64,000 bases of DNA, taken from NCBI RefSeq assembly GCF_003096695.1, contig NZ_QEKY01000007.1:1-64000 (forward strand). The letters are read 5' to 3'. The translations under genes and the position numbers were made by a program. The stretch comes from Porphyromonas loveana. Lineage in GTDB: Bacteria > Bacteroidota > Bacteroidia > Bacteroidales > Porphyromonadaceae. The notes under the pieces are model-generated. The model saw only the letters and a program-made list of their open reading frames with translations. It had not been told where the DNA came from and searched no databases. Below, piece after piece: positions 33,051 to 42,710 of this stretch (within the stretch, counting starts at the first letter, position 1; each line of letters opens with the position of its first letter).

Positions 33051-33367
33051 GTAGTTTCGTTCCCCTGTCCTTTTCGTTTCGGCGGGCGTGGATACTCATT
33101 ATTTTTGCGCATTCCGAGGCATGATTTTGAGGGGAAAATCTCTACAGAGAGGGAGCTATTCGCATCATGCCTCTCACGTGTCGTCGCAGCCTGTAGAGAA
33201 GATGCCTTCTTCCGCGTATGGCATCGGGATCTATATGCTCGTTGAGCCCTATGACTGATGGCTGACGCATGTCGATTCAAGGAGGCATTTGTCCGTGCCT
33301 ATTGCTTGCCCTGTTGTTTTTTCGTGCGAGAAGCGGACGGATTATGGCGCAGGATTCGACAAAGAAC

Positions 33368-33450
33368 ATGCGCCAAAAGTTTTTTCATTTGGCGCATAAA
33401 TTTTTTCTAAATGGCGCGAAAATAAAATGAAAAAGGCGCGAGTTTTCGCC
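33368..33450 (+). repeat. GCGCC intergenic element, copy E
   Basis: ATGCGCCAAA (33368-33377) and TTTGGCGCAT (33388-33397) form a perfect 10-bp stem, followed by AAATTTTTTCTAAATGGCGCGAAAA and the tail GGCGCGAGTTTTCGCC ending at 33450. The downstream 35 bases (TGGGGCGTATTCGG, TTTTCGGC) resemble those after copy C. Confidence 0.75.
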
Positions 33451-33644
33451 TGATTATGGGGCGTATTCGGTTCGATTTTCGGCGCGCTTTTGACGAGAAA
33501 TCTGGCGTCTCACACATCCCATTCTCCCGAAGAACTTCCTTTATGCCGAGTCTTCTCTGCCTTAGGATGAGAGTGATAGGCAATGGTGAGAGTCGAATAC
33601 TTTTTTCGGTACGTGGAGAATCGTCGTCAAACGGATCGAAAAAA

Positions 33645-33676
33645 GGCTGCATCGTGACCATGGTCACAATGCAGCC
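33645..33676 (-). terminator. Terminator of the helicase gene
   Basis: A near-perfect 32-bp palindrome (GGCTGCAT, GTGACCA and complements, one mismatch pair), followed on the minus strand by TTTTTTCG. It lies 40 bases past the helicase stop and ends the long minus-strand run from yfhO. Confidence 0.85.
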
Positions 33677-33715
33677 TCTCTATGTATGACAGGAGAGAAT
33701 GGGAGCGGTGCTACT

Positions 33716-36700
33716 CTATTCAGCGAGGGAGATCATATGGCGATCGGTGGCACGGAGTTTGCCGCTCTTGATGAGCTGGTCGATGGCATAGTCCACGTGT
33801 GCCTGTACCTTGGCTCCTGTGCGGGCAAAACCGAGCTGTTGGGCTGTGTGCTTGCGCAGCTCTATAAGGGGCATGGCGAGCTGCTCTTCCATGACGTAGC
33901 GGGCAGCATTCATGACTTCGACGGTGGGTATCTCGGTAATGTCCCTCCCTGCGCCGGAGCGATAGCCCTCGAAACCGTCTGCGCTACTGCGATCTATCCA
34001 GAAAGTACGACTCTCTGCAAAGGAGATGGGATCGATATGATACTTCTCCGTCAGCGCATCCACGAGGCTGCGTAGGCGTGTCGAGACGCGTCCGATGCCG
34101 TAGTATTCGGCCAGGCGCCTGCAGAGGAGCGTGTCGGTAATGGGTTGTTCCGTTTGGATGATGCTTTGGATTGTTTTCCGTACTTCGGTCTTCATCTTAA
34201 AGAGGGTAGCCATGTCCATGCCTTCTTTTGTCGGCTTTGAAGCAGCAAACGAACGGTAAGCCTGCTCCTTGGTACCGGTCTCGCGGAGCGGGGCTGCCGA
34301 TTCGACAGAGAATTTCTTGACCGTGGGGGCTGCTGCCTCAGGGGCCGCGGGTGCATGGCTCAGGAGCGACTCCACCTGTTCTGCGATGCGTGAGAGTATG
34401 CGGTCGGGGTTCTCCATCCAGTCTACTGTCCACACGCGATGTATATTCCAGCCCAGCATACGGAGTACTCCGGGCTGTACGATCTCTCTGTCACGGGTAG
34501 TCTTGGTTTCGTAGTAGCTTTTTCCGTCAGAAAGGATGCCAAGGATATATTGGTCGGCTTGATGCGGATGGCGGATGCCGAGGTCGATCTTGAAATTGGA
34601 GCATCCGATCATCGTATCTACCTTATAACCCCGAGCGCGGAGAGCTTTTGCAAGATCGGCCACCACATCACTCTCGGCGCGGAACTGTGCGCTGCGGTTG
34701 GGCAGGTGAGACAGTCCGTGCTTGGCAAACTCCAAGAGCAGACGCAGGCCTTCGACACCAAGAGAATTGGTGCGTTTGAGGTCGATCTGTTCGGGGTTGA
34801 GCGACGTGTATATGATCATTTCGTATCGGGCTCGCGATACGGCTACGTTCAGTCGGCGTTCGCCTCCTTTGTTGTTGAGCGGACCGAAGTTCATGGACAC
34901 TTTCCCGTCTTTGTCCGGTCCGTATCCGATGGAGAAGAGAATGATGTCGCGCTCGTCGCCCTGTACGTTCTCCAAATTCTTGATGAAGATCGGCTCGGCA
35001 CTCTGTAGGGCTTTTTGCTCCAGCTCAGGGCGGTTGCTGAGGGCATCCATCAGTATATCGTCTATCAGGTGCTGTTGCGCTTGGCTGAACGAAACCACGC
35101 CGATGCTTCGCTCCGAGAGGACGGGATCTTCCAGGCGGCGGATGATTTCGTCCACGACAGCTTGTGCTTCTTTCTTGTTGCTTCGCGTCGCCGACTTGTC
35201 GTATACGCCTTCAACCTGTACCATTCGCACCTTCGACACGCGGTCGTCCACAGAGGGGAAGGTGAAGAGCTTGCCGTCGTAGTAGCGACTGTTGCTAAAG
35301 GCGATGAGGCTCTCATGCTTGCTCCTGTAGTGCCAGGTGAGATAGCGGGACGGCATCGAGAGCGAGATGCAGTCGTCGAGAATGCTTTCCATGTCGTCTA
35401 TGTAGGCCTCCTCTTCGTTGCTCTGAGTCGTTGTGAAGAAGCTGGTGGGGGGCATTTGCTTGGGGTCGCCTACGACGACGAGTGCTTTGCCTCGGGCAAT
35501 GGCGCCTACTGATTCGCTTGTGGGCATTTGGGAAGCTTCGTCAAAGATCACGAGGTCGAATTTCTCTGCATTGAGGTCGATGAACTGTGCTACCGACAAG
35601 GGACTCATCAGTATACAGGGGCAGAGCTTGGGCAAGAGGGTCGGGATTTGGTCGATAATCTTGCGAATAGATGTGCCACGACCTCCGTTGGCGATATTCC
35701 GTTTGAGTATCCCTACTTCCGAACCATTGGCTGCTGCCATGGTCAGCTTGGGTATGTTGGCTGCCAGACGGCAGTATAGTTCGTGCTTGGTGAGCTCTTG
35801 GAAGTTAGCGGTGAGGACTCTGTATTTCTCAATGACAGCCTCGAATAAGATGCCGTTGAAGAGTTTGAGCGAGGGATCGGCGGCGATGGCTTCCTCTGCT
35901 ATGCGTTTGTAAAGACTGCGGGCAAAGGCGTCGGCCGCAGAAGCTGCTGTACTATTCTTTCCGCTCCGGCATATCCTCTCGATGGCTGGTGCGGCACCGA
36001 CATCCAAGAGCGCGCGCTTACAGAGAACCCATTGCGACCAATCCTTGATCTGTGGTAGGTGCTCTATCCAAGTGGACAGCTTGCTACCGATCGCTTGGTA
36101 GCCTGTCGGCAAGCTGGTAGTAACGGATTGATGCAGGACGGAGAGGGTCTGCTCCAGCCGGACAATGCAGTCACATATCTCTTGCAGTCGGGGCCTGTGG
36201 CTGTCGAGCATGGGCTGTCGATATTCACCGAGGCGCACCGCCATGGCTTGGCGGATGGTAGCATAGTCCTGTCCTGTTCGGGAGGTATGACTCACGAGTA
36301 GCTGTAGCAGCTGCTCTGAGTGACTCAGATTTTCTTTGGCTTGCTGCCATTCCTCTTCGGTGCCCACGCCTTTGGTGCCGAAGAGGCGGAGCAGATCGGC
36401 TTCTTCGCGAGCTACCGTTTCATTCAGCTCTTGGTAGGAGCACAAGCGTTCGAGGAGCATAGGGATGTCGGCCTTGGCAAGTGCGGGGCGATGGCGTCGC
36501 AGACGTTTGACAAAGCCTCCCGCTGCAAAGAAACGGGGGAGGAACCATTTCATTTCGATGCCTTGCCACTCTGCTCGCAGTTGGCGGGCATCTTCAACGA
36601 ATACAGAGGTAGCATAGTCGCGACTAAGGGCTTCGTGCAGACGCAGACGCTCGGCTGCCGTGTCGAGGAGCGTATGCATACGGGCACTCGCTTGATGGTT

Positions 36701-39508
36701 CTCTGCCAGACGGAGCAGGTCTTCCGATAACGTAGTGATACGGAAGAGATTCTCGATAAGATGACGAGAGAGTCTAAGCCCTTCGACCGATTCGTCGGGT
36801 CGAATGCCTATTAGCGTTTCGAGAAGTTCTGGAGAAGACGATAGCTCTTCGACGAGGCGTTTTACCTCAGACAGGTGGTCGCGCAAGAGAGGAAGGTTCA
36901 GCGTCGTGGGATCGTTCGGCTCCAATCCGTCCAAAGGATGTCCGGCCGGATGTCCGCTTACGCGGAAGACAGTGTCGAGTTTGGACAGTTCTTCGAGGGT
37001 TTTCTCGATAGCTTCCTTCTGTAGGAGGGATGCGGGTACACTGCTGACATCCATTTCTTCGCCCTGATGTCGGATGAAACGGGAGATGCAGTCGTATAAG
37101 GAGAGACCGCTCTCGCGCTCTCTGTGCAGCGCATCCATGTAAGCGATGAGCTTGGAGCGGTGTACGAAGAGTTCCTCAGCACAGCTTTCATAGTCCGTTG
37201 CAGGCTGCAGGCGTTGGATATCCAGAGCCGTCTGCATCTGTGAGAGGAAATGACTTTTGGTCACTTTGTTGGAGTGTAGCTCCAGACAGAAGGGTGCCAA
37301 ACCGATTTTTTCCAGTCGTTTCTGTACCACCGATAGGGCAGCCATCTTTTCCGCAACGAAGAGGACACGTTTGCCTTGATAGAGGGCATTGGCGATCATG
37401 TTGGTAATGGTCTGCGACTTTCCCGTTCCGGGAGGGCCGTGGAGGATGAAGCTATTGCCCCGTCCGGACTCAATCACCGCTTCGAGCTGAGACGAATCTA
37501 CATCTATTGGTATGGCAAAGGCAGTGGGAGATACGCTGCTGTCGATGTCGCGTGCGTCTATCGTTTCCTCATTGGTTTTCTCAAGAGCATGCAGTTGGTT
37601 GTTCATCAATCCGTGCAAAATGGGGTGCTCCTGCAATTTGTCGGCATGAGAATGAATATCATTCCACATGACAAATTTGTTGAAGGAGAACAGTCCCAGC
37701 ATGCTTTCCTCCAGTACATCCCACCCTTTGCGGTCGCGGATCTGAGAGCGGATGGCTGCCAGAACGAGCTGTACGTCGGTGCCTTTCTCGTCTTGAGGCA
37801 GAGGGTTGAGACCGGAGAGGTCTATGCTGTACTGCTGTTTGAGGAGTTCGATCATGGTGATGTTGAGCATGGTCTCCTCATCACGGGTGCGAATCTCATA
37901 TCCCTGTCCCGCACCTCGACGAATAATATCGACCGGCAGGAGGAGGATGGGGGCATAGCGCGGACGATGGCTCTGTTCGGTTTCCATCCATTTAAGGATG
38001 CCGATGGCCAGAAAGAGAGAGTTGGCTCCGTTCTCTTCTATGGCTACTCGTGATTTACGGTACAGCTCTTTGAGCGTCTGTTGGAGTTCATTATCATCCA
38101 AATAGGAGTAGAGCGTATTGTTACGCAGTCCCGTATCTACAGCAGCAGTGACCAAATCCGGATTCGTAGATGAGTCGTATATGCCGTATTCGTTCGGCTT
38201 GGTGCATCCTTCGGAGGGGGCGGGATAGATGGAAAACTTGTTGCCCGAGAAGATAAGATCCTCCAACAGAGGGATGTTGCGGGAGATGAGAGCGAGGGCT
38301 CTGCGGCCGGAACGTATATTGATGAGGTTGTTGCGCAGAGAGATATCCAGTAGTTTTCTCTCCCAAATATCTTGCTTGGTCAGTTCCTTTTCGCTGCTGA
38401 GCATGATGTCCAAGGGGTTGATTTTCATGATCTGCCGGGTAGCATTGTCATGCTTGAGACCCTCATTGACGAGTTCGAAGCCGCTGTCGGTGGCGATGCG
38501 TTGGGGGAGTGGCTTGATATCGTTGAGTCGGCAGGTGGCCACGTTGACGAAGAACAGGAATTTACCCGTTCGCAGCTGCCGGGCAGCCGTCTCCGCAGCT
38601 TGCTCGAAGCTGACCGATTCCGAGGAAGTGAGCATCGTGGTTTCGACAAAGACGATGTCGTGAACACCATCGGCACAGCCCTTCAGTAGGAACTCGCGGT
38701 CGTCTCCCGTTACTTGCGGATAGAAAACTTCGTCCTGCCATACTCCCAGAAAAATATGGCCTTCGAACAATACCAAGAGGGGATATAACCCGATATTCTC
38801 AATACATGAAGCGAAGAGCAATGTCAGATCGAGGCAAGTCCCCAGTTTTTCATTCAGCACCTTGTCCACCAGACGGATGCGCTGCCCCGCCTTTTCGAAG
38901 CTGGCAGGAGGATTGTTGTACACGATTCCTTCCGAACGCAGCGCCTCGAATATTGCGGCTACCTGCCAGCGAACGATGGAAGCGTCCTGTGATTGGTAGC
39001 CCGATAGGGAGTTGGAGCCCGTCCATTTCTCCATGAATTTGGCCGCTTTGACGAGGACTCGGGAGATAATCGGGTGGTTGGGCGTCACGAAAGCGGCTAA
39101 CATTTCCGGCAGTATCTGGGCACCTGTCCATTGGTCATAGGCCATCAGATGGATTTCGTACTCCTGACGGTATGCTTCTTCGTCCCCGATCGTGATAGTG
39201 CAGGTGAATGCGGTGTCGATCCCTTCGGTCAGGGCGATAAGCTCTGCGGCATCAACCTTCAGCTCCATGCCTTCGGCTTCGATCGTCTTGCCTGCAGGGA
39301 TGACATCAATATGGTAGGAAGTGGGCTTGAGATAGGACCCTTCGATGAGGATGGTGGCATCGTTCCAGTCGTGATCGCTCTCGTTCGTGATGGCGCAACG
39401 GCTTATCGTCCTGATGCCGTTATGCTGGATGGCGAAGTTGATGAAGTCGAGATACTCTAATAAAAGACTGCCGGCGTGCCGACCGGAAAAAGCCTTATTC
39501 GGTTCCAT
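33716..39508 (-). CDS. Giant transglutaminase-like/SF1 helicase/Vsr-like nuclease protein (DUF4011, DUF3320)
   Basis: A 1930-residue multidomain protein. Residues about 1-110 are an Ig-like beta domain; about 200-260 a transglutaminase-like fold with Cys225 (KLGTCLDL) and His251 (EGHIFLGVW). About 360-620 is the DUF4011 region. A superfamily 1 helicase follows, with Walker A GPPGTGKS at 691-698, a long helical insertion, Walker B DEAS at 1323-1326, VVVGDPKQMPP, VQGDERDIILFS at about 1515 and RRLNVAVSRAR at 1551-1561. Residues about 1605-1705 match the Vsr/MTES_1575-type nuclease (FKIDLGIRHP, ILSDGKSYYETKTTRDRE, MLGWNIHRVWT). DUF3320 lies at 1760-1830. Architectures of this type have been linked to defence. 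It starts seven bases after a sensor kinase gene and is followed by a strong terminator. Confidence 0.9.
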   Translation of the reverse strand: MEPNKAFSGRHAGSLLLEYLDFINFAIQHNGIRTISRCAITNESDHDWNDATILIEGSYLKPTSYHIDVIPAGKTIEAEGMELKVDAAELIALTEGIDTAFTCTITIGDEEAYRQEYEIHLMAYDQWTGAQILPEMLAAFVTPNHPIISRVLVKAAKFMEKWTGSNSLSGYQSQDASIVRWQVAAIFEALRSEGIVYNNPPASFEKAGQRIRLVDKVLNEKLGTCLDLTLLFASCIENIGLYPLLVLFEGHIFLGVWQDEVFYPQVTGDDREFLLKGCADGVHDIVFVETTMLTSSESVSFEQAAETAARQLRTGKFLFFVNVATCRLNDIKPLPQRIATDSGFELVNEGLKHDNATRQIMKINPLDIMLSSEKELTKQDIWERKLLDISLRNNLINIRSGRRALALISRNIPLLEDLIFSGNKFSIYPAPSEGCTKPNEYGIYDSSTNPDLVTAAVDTGLRNNTLYSYLDDNELQQTLKELYRKSRVAIEENGANSLFLAIGILKWMETEQSHRPRYAPILLLPVDIIRRGAGQGYEIRTRDEETMLNITMIELLKQQYSIDLSGLNPLPQDEKGTDVQLVLAAIRSQIRDRKGWDVLEESMLGLFSFNKFVMWNDIHSHADKLQEHPILHGLMNNQLHALEKTNEETIDARDIDSSVSPTAFAIPIDVDSSQLEAVIESGRGNSFILHGPPGTGKSQTITNMIANALYQGKRVLFVAEKMAALSVVQKRLEKIGLAPFCLELHSNKVTKSHFLSQMQTALDIQRLQPATDYESCAEELFVHRSKLIAYMDALHRERESGLSLYDCISRFIRHQGEEMDVSSVPASLLQKEAIEKTLEELSKLDTVFRVSGHPAGHPLDGLEPNDPTTLNLPLLRDHLSEVKRLVEELSSSPELLETLIGIRPDESVEGLRLSRHLIENLFRITTLSEDLLRLAENHQASARMHTLLDTAAERLRLHEALSRDYATSVFVEDARQLRAEWQGIEMKWFLPRFFAAGGFVKRLRRHRPALAKADIPMLLERLCSYQELNETVAREEADLLRLFGTKGVGTEEEWQQAKENLSHSEQLLQLLVSHTSRTGQDYATIRQAMAVRLGEYRQPMLDSHRPRLQEICDCIVRLEQTLSVLHQSVTTSLPTGYQAIGSKLSTWIEHLPQIKDWSQWVLCKRALLDVGAAPAIERICRSGKNSTAASAADAFARSLYKRIAEEAIAADPSLKLFNGILFEAVIEKYRVLTANFQELTKHELYCRLAANIPKLTMAAANGSEVGILKRNIANGGRGTSIRKIIDQIPTLLPKLCPCILMSPLSVAQFIDLNAEKFDLVIFDEASQMPTSESVGAIARGKALVVVGDPKQMPPTSFFTTTQSNEEEAYIDDMESILDDCISLSMPSRYLTWHYRSKHESLIAFSNSRYYDGKLFTFPSVDDRVSKVRMVQVEGVYDKSATRSNKKEAQAVVDEIIRRLEDPVLSERSIGVVSFSQAQQHLIDDILMDALSNRPELEQKALQSAEPIFIKNLENVQGDERDIILFSIGYGPDKDGKVSMNFGPLNNKGGERRLNVAVSRARYEMIIYTSLNPEQIDLKRTNSLGVEGLRLLLEFAKHGLSHLPNRSAQFRAESDVVADLAKALRARGYKVDTMIGCSNFKIDLGIRHPHQADQYILGILSDGKSYYETKTTRDREIVQPGVLRMLGWNIHRVWTVDWMENPDRILSRIAEQVESLLSHAPAAPEAAAPTVKKFSVESAAPLRETGTKEQAYRSFAASKPTKEGMDMATLFKMKTEVRKTIQSIIQTEQPITDTLLCRRLAEYYGIGRVSTRLRSLVDALTEKYHIDPISFAESRTFWIDRSSADGFEGYRSGAGRDITEIPTVEVMNAARYVMEEQLAMPLIELRKHTAQQLGFARTGAKVQAHVDYAIDQLIKSGKLRATDRHMISLAE

Positions 39509-39515
39509 ATCGTTC

Positions 39516-40709
39516 CTATGCTTGTGGGATTTCGTCCCGACGAGGAAGCACGATGCGGAAGGTCGTACCTATGCCGGGCTCGGATTGCTTCACGCCGATT
39601 CTCCCTTTGTGATACTTTTCTATGATACGTTTTGCCAGAGACAGCCCCAGTCCCCATCCTCTTGTCTTGGTAGAATAACCGGGGCGGAATACATCGCGCA
39701 CCTTTCCTTTGGGTATTCCCTTGCCGGTATCGGCTATTTCGATGACGGCTTGGGTTGCTTTTGCGCGGAGGTCGATGGAGATACTTCCTTTTCCATCCAT
39801 GGCATCGACGGCGTTCTTGATCATATTCTCGATCACCCAACTGAAGAGCGGTGCCGACAGTGCCACTATAACGACTTCGTCCGGCATTCGCAGATGTATC
39901 TGGACTTGTCTCGAAATGCGATAGCGCATGTAGTCCGTGATTTGCCCCAACGCCTCGCGAATGTCCTGGTTTTCGGTCTTGGGCTCTGAACCTACCTTCT
40001 GAAACCGTTCGGCTATCATCCGCAGTCGCTCCACATCCTTCTCCATCTCTTGCGTGATGGATGCATCCACGTCGGAGGTTTTCAGCAGCTCCACCCACGC
40101 CATCAAGCTGGAAATAGGGGTGCCAAGCTGGTGTGCCGTTTCCTTGGACAAACCGTTCCATACGCGGTTTTGCTCCGATCGGCGTTCGGCCAGCAGCGCC
40201 ATGAGGGAAATGCCGAGGAAGATAAACATCACACTCAGCGCTACATAGGGCAGCGCCAAGAGTCGTCGGAGCGTCAGACTGTCCGAGTAATAAAGGAACT
40301 GCGGCTTGTCATCGTTGATTTCGATGCGTATGGGCGGGTAACCCTCTTTGAAGTGGCTGAGTTTCTTGTGGAGGTAGGCTTGTTCAGATTTACCGGCAGG
40401 TATGGTGATATTATTATAGGAGATGATAGAGTCTCGTCCATTGCATAAGATCACAGGGATACTTTCGTTGGACTGGATGATCTGCAGCACAAGATCATTG
40501 GCGAGTACCACGTCGTTTTCCGAGGCAGCCGCTTTCGTAGCTTGTGCCCATAGCTCGATCTTCTGTCGCTCTTCTCCTGCCATTTTGTCGATAAGCTTAT
40601 CCGACGCGATGAGCGTAAAGATGGCAATAGCCATAGCCACGAAGATAAAAGAGACGCGCATCGATATTCGACTGCGCTCGAAGAAGGTCTGATTACCGCT
40701 CCAACCCAT
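39516..40709 (-). CDS. Sensor histidine kinase
   Basis: A 397-residue membrane kinase: one segment at about 18-36, a short periplasmic domain (about 45-150), a second segment at about 152-174, then the kinase core. The phosphoacceptor is His193 in LSKETAHQLGTP. The ATP-binding boxes are ENMIKNAVDAMDG (N), DTGKGIPKG (G1) and GWGLGLSLAKRI (G2). No response regulator is adjacent, so it is an orphan. It begins 66 bases after the LtaS-like gene and ends seven bases before the giant helicase, so it is likely part of the same minus-strand transcript. Its signal cannot be inferred. Confidence 0.92.
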   Translation of the reverse strand: MGWSGNQTFFERSRISMRVSFIFVAMAIAIFTLIASDKLIDKMAGEERQKIELWAQATKAAASENDVVLANDLVLQIIQSNESIPVILCNGRDSIISYNNITIPAGKSEQAYLHKKLSHFKEGYPPIRIEINDDKPQFLYYSDSLTLRRLLALPYVALSVMFIFLGISLMALLAERRSEQNRVWNGLSKETAHQLGTPISSLMAWVELLKTSDVDASITQEMEKDVERLRMIAERFQKVGSEPKTENQDIREALGQITDYMRYRISRQVQIHLRMPDEVVIVALSAPLFSWVIENMIKNAVDAMDGKGSISIDLRAKATQAVIEIADTGKGIPKGKVRDVFRPGYSTKTRGWGLGLSLAKRIIEKYHKGRIGVKQSEPGIGTTFRIVLPRRDEIPQA

Positions 40710-40775
40710 TCTTAGTCACTGTTGTAATGTGTTCAGGGGTGCAAGTTAGGAATTTTACTTCGGAGCTGTTCCCCT

Positions 40776-42707
40776 TCAGCGCGAGAGCATATCTTCCATG
40801 ACGGACTGCAGCATGACGCGGGCATCACCGGCTCGTTGCTCGGCATGGGCGGGGTCATCGTCATAGACAATGGTCTTGCTGTCGAAGTTGTATATGGTCG
40901 TACCCTGCGAAGTCGCCAGCCCTGCCAAACTTGGAAAGGAGAAGTAGGCGAAATGTGGGCTGCCCTTTCGGAAGATGTTCTTGGAGAACTTCATTTCTCC
41001 GTGTGGCAGACCCAATTGTGCCAATAGTGTAGCCGGCAGATCGGACTGGGACACCACCTTGTCGAATACCATGGGACGACGGATGGCTCCTCCCGTCCAA
41101 AGCATCAATATCTTGTATCGATCGGGATGGTCGGGCAGCGCTTTGTCGGCGGGATAGGGGTAGCCATGATCCGAGATGGCGATGATGAGCGTATTCTTCC
41201 ATTCGGGAGATTGCTCCATGGCATGAACGAAGTCTCCCAAGCAACTATCCGTATAGAATACGCTATTGAGGTAAGGATCGCTGTCGTGATGCGAGAGTAC
41301 GTCGAATGGTTCGTGGCTCGACAGTGTAAGATAGCTGTAGAAATAGGGCTTTCCCTGCTTCTCCAGCCGGCGGCAGTCGTCCAATACGCGGGGGAAACTG
41401 ATGTGGTCGGGTGTGCCCCACTTGCTCAATCTCGTTTTGATGGGGAAGTTGCTCACGTCCGTTATCTCGTCATAGCCTGTGGCATAGAGGTAGCTGCGCA
41501 CATTGGTGAAGTCCGCATCGCCGCCGTAAAGATGGTGTGTGCTGTAGCCTGCAGCCCGCAGCGATGCCGCCAAACCGGGCAAGCCTCTCACCTTGTCGGG
41601 ATACTTGATGATGGAAGAATGCGGCTGCGACGGATAGCCGCTGAGTGTAGCCACCGTGCCTCTGTCTGTGCGGAAGCTGCTCGCATAGGTGTTGCTGAAA
41701 AGAATCCCACCCTGCGCGAGCGTGTCTATGCAGGGAGAGTGTCCCGTGGTACCCCCGAGACAACCCACGGCATTAGCCGAAAAACTCTCCATGAGGATGA
41801 GAATGATATTGGGCCGGTCTGTGGTCAGCACCATTTCGGTGCTGTCCGATGCCGCTTCCTGCATGCCACTACCGTCCGAACTGCCGTATCGGTGGAGCCG
41901 CTCGAAGGCAGCATGGCATTCTTCTGTGGGCATGAACTGATAATCCGACAGCTTCTCCTCGCTACGCATACAGGCATAGAGGAAACTGAAACAGGGATTG
42001 ACGGCTGCCTGATTGTGCAGTTGCTTGGGACTGTGGAATACCGAACCCACATTGAGCGTGGCCACTCCGACGCTGCCTCGTATCATCAGAAACAGCAAAG
42101 CCCCTCCGACGACGAGCTTCCAGACACCTATTATATATAGACGTGTAGCCTGCCCGAGCGGGAAGTACTCCCGATGGAATCGTCTCAAGGCGTAAGCCGG
42201 AATGAGAGCAAAGACTGCAAAGAGCACAAGAGCGATCAGCAACTCCGGTGCAGTGGCACTCGCCATGGCTTCTTCCGGCTGGCGGAGATAGAAGAGCGGA
42301 GTCGCATCGAGACGGAAACCCCAGTGACCGAAGAGTACGAGGTCAGCTGTATAGATGAGTCCGAGGACGAGACTGATGAGCAGATAATAGTAATGGAGTA
42401 TTCGCCCCAATGTGCGTCCTACTTTCTTCCGGCCCCAACCTGCGATGCAGAGGACGGAGGTGAGGAGCAAGGGCAGCACCGCCAGATAGGCCGCCACGGC
42501 AGCATCGTGTCTGAGCCCGTGTAGGAAGATGGCAGCGATATCGCCGGCCGTGGTACCCACTGCTGTGAGCTTGCCCGCATAGACGAGCAGGAAGAGGACT
42601 TTCTGCAGGATGAAGTAGAGCAGGAACAGTCCGAATACACCTCCTACATAGCGGAGGTCGCTCCCTCCCGCGGACCAATAACGTGCGGTCTTGCGGTGCA
42701 ATTCCAT
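40776..42707 (-). CDS. LtaS-like membrane phosphatase/transferase (sulfatase fold)
   Basis: A 643-residue protein with five N-terminal membrane segments (about 20-210) and a large extracytoplasmic domain of the alkaline phosphatase/sulfatase superfamily, as in lipoteichoic acid synthases and phosphoethanolamine or phosphoglycerol transferases. Metal-site blocks are NIILILMESFSANAVG, the probable Thr nucleophile in SSFRTDRGTVATLSGYP, and AISDHGYPYPADK with HPDRYKILMLWTGG. Gram-negative members modify lipid A or surface glycans; the substrate here is unknown. It lies three bases after yfhO, suggesting a common envelope-glycan process. Confidence 0.9.
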   Translation of the reverse strand: MELHRKTARYWSAGGSDLRYVGGVFGLFLLYFILQKVLFLLVYAGKLTAVGTTAGDIAAIFLHGLRHDAAVAAYLAVLPLLLTSVLCIAGWGRKKVGRTLGRILHYYYLLISLVLGLIYTADLVLFGHWGFRLDATPLFYLRQPEEAMASATAPELLIALVLFAVFALIPAYALRRFHREYFPLGQATRLYIIGVWKLVVGGALLFLMIRGSVGVATLNVGSVFHSPKQLHNQAAVNPCFSFLYACMRSEEKLSDYQFMPTEECHAAFERLHRYGSSDGSGMQEAASDSTEMVLTTDRPNIILILMESFSANAVGCLGGTTGHSPCIDTLAQGGILFSNTYASSFRTDRGTVATLSGYPSQPHSSIIKYPDKVRGLPGLAASLRAAGYSTHHLYGGDADFTNVRSYLYATGYDEITDVSNFPIKTRLSKWGTPDHISFPRVLDDCRRLEKQGKPYFYSYLTLSSHEPFDVLSHHDSDPYLNSVFYTDSCLGDFVHAMEQSPEWKNTLIIAISDHGYPYPADKALPDHPDRYKILMLWTGGAIRRPMVFDKVVSQSDLPATLLAQLGLPHGEMKFSKNIFRKGSPHFAYFSFPSLAGLATSQGTTIYNFDSKTIVYDDDPAHAEQRAGDARVMLQSVMEDMLSR

Positions 42708-42710
42708 CGA

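Larger units (their letters stand above)
32972..33715. other. Intergenic region before the V-ATPase operon
   Basis: This 744-base region between two minus-strand units contains the V-ATPase promoter (33022-33050), one GCGCC element (33368-33450, with homology to copy C continuing to about 33484) and the helicase terminator (33645-33676). Several short open frames are present; none has a recognisable product. Confidence 0.6.

Noticed and set aside
41127-42140. 337-codon plus-strand open frame inside the LtaS-like gene
   Set aside because: Antisense to clear sulfatase-superfamily motifs; no signal peptide, domain or promoter of its own.
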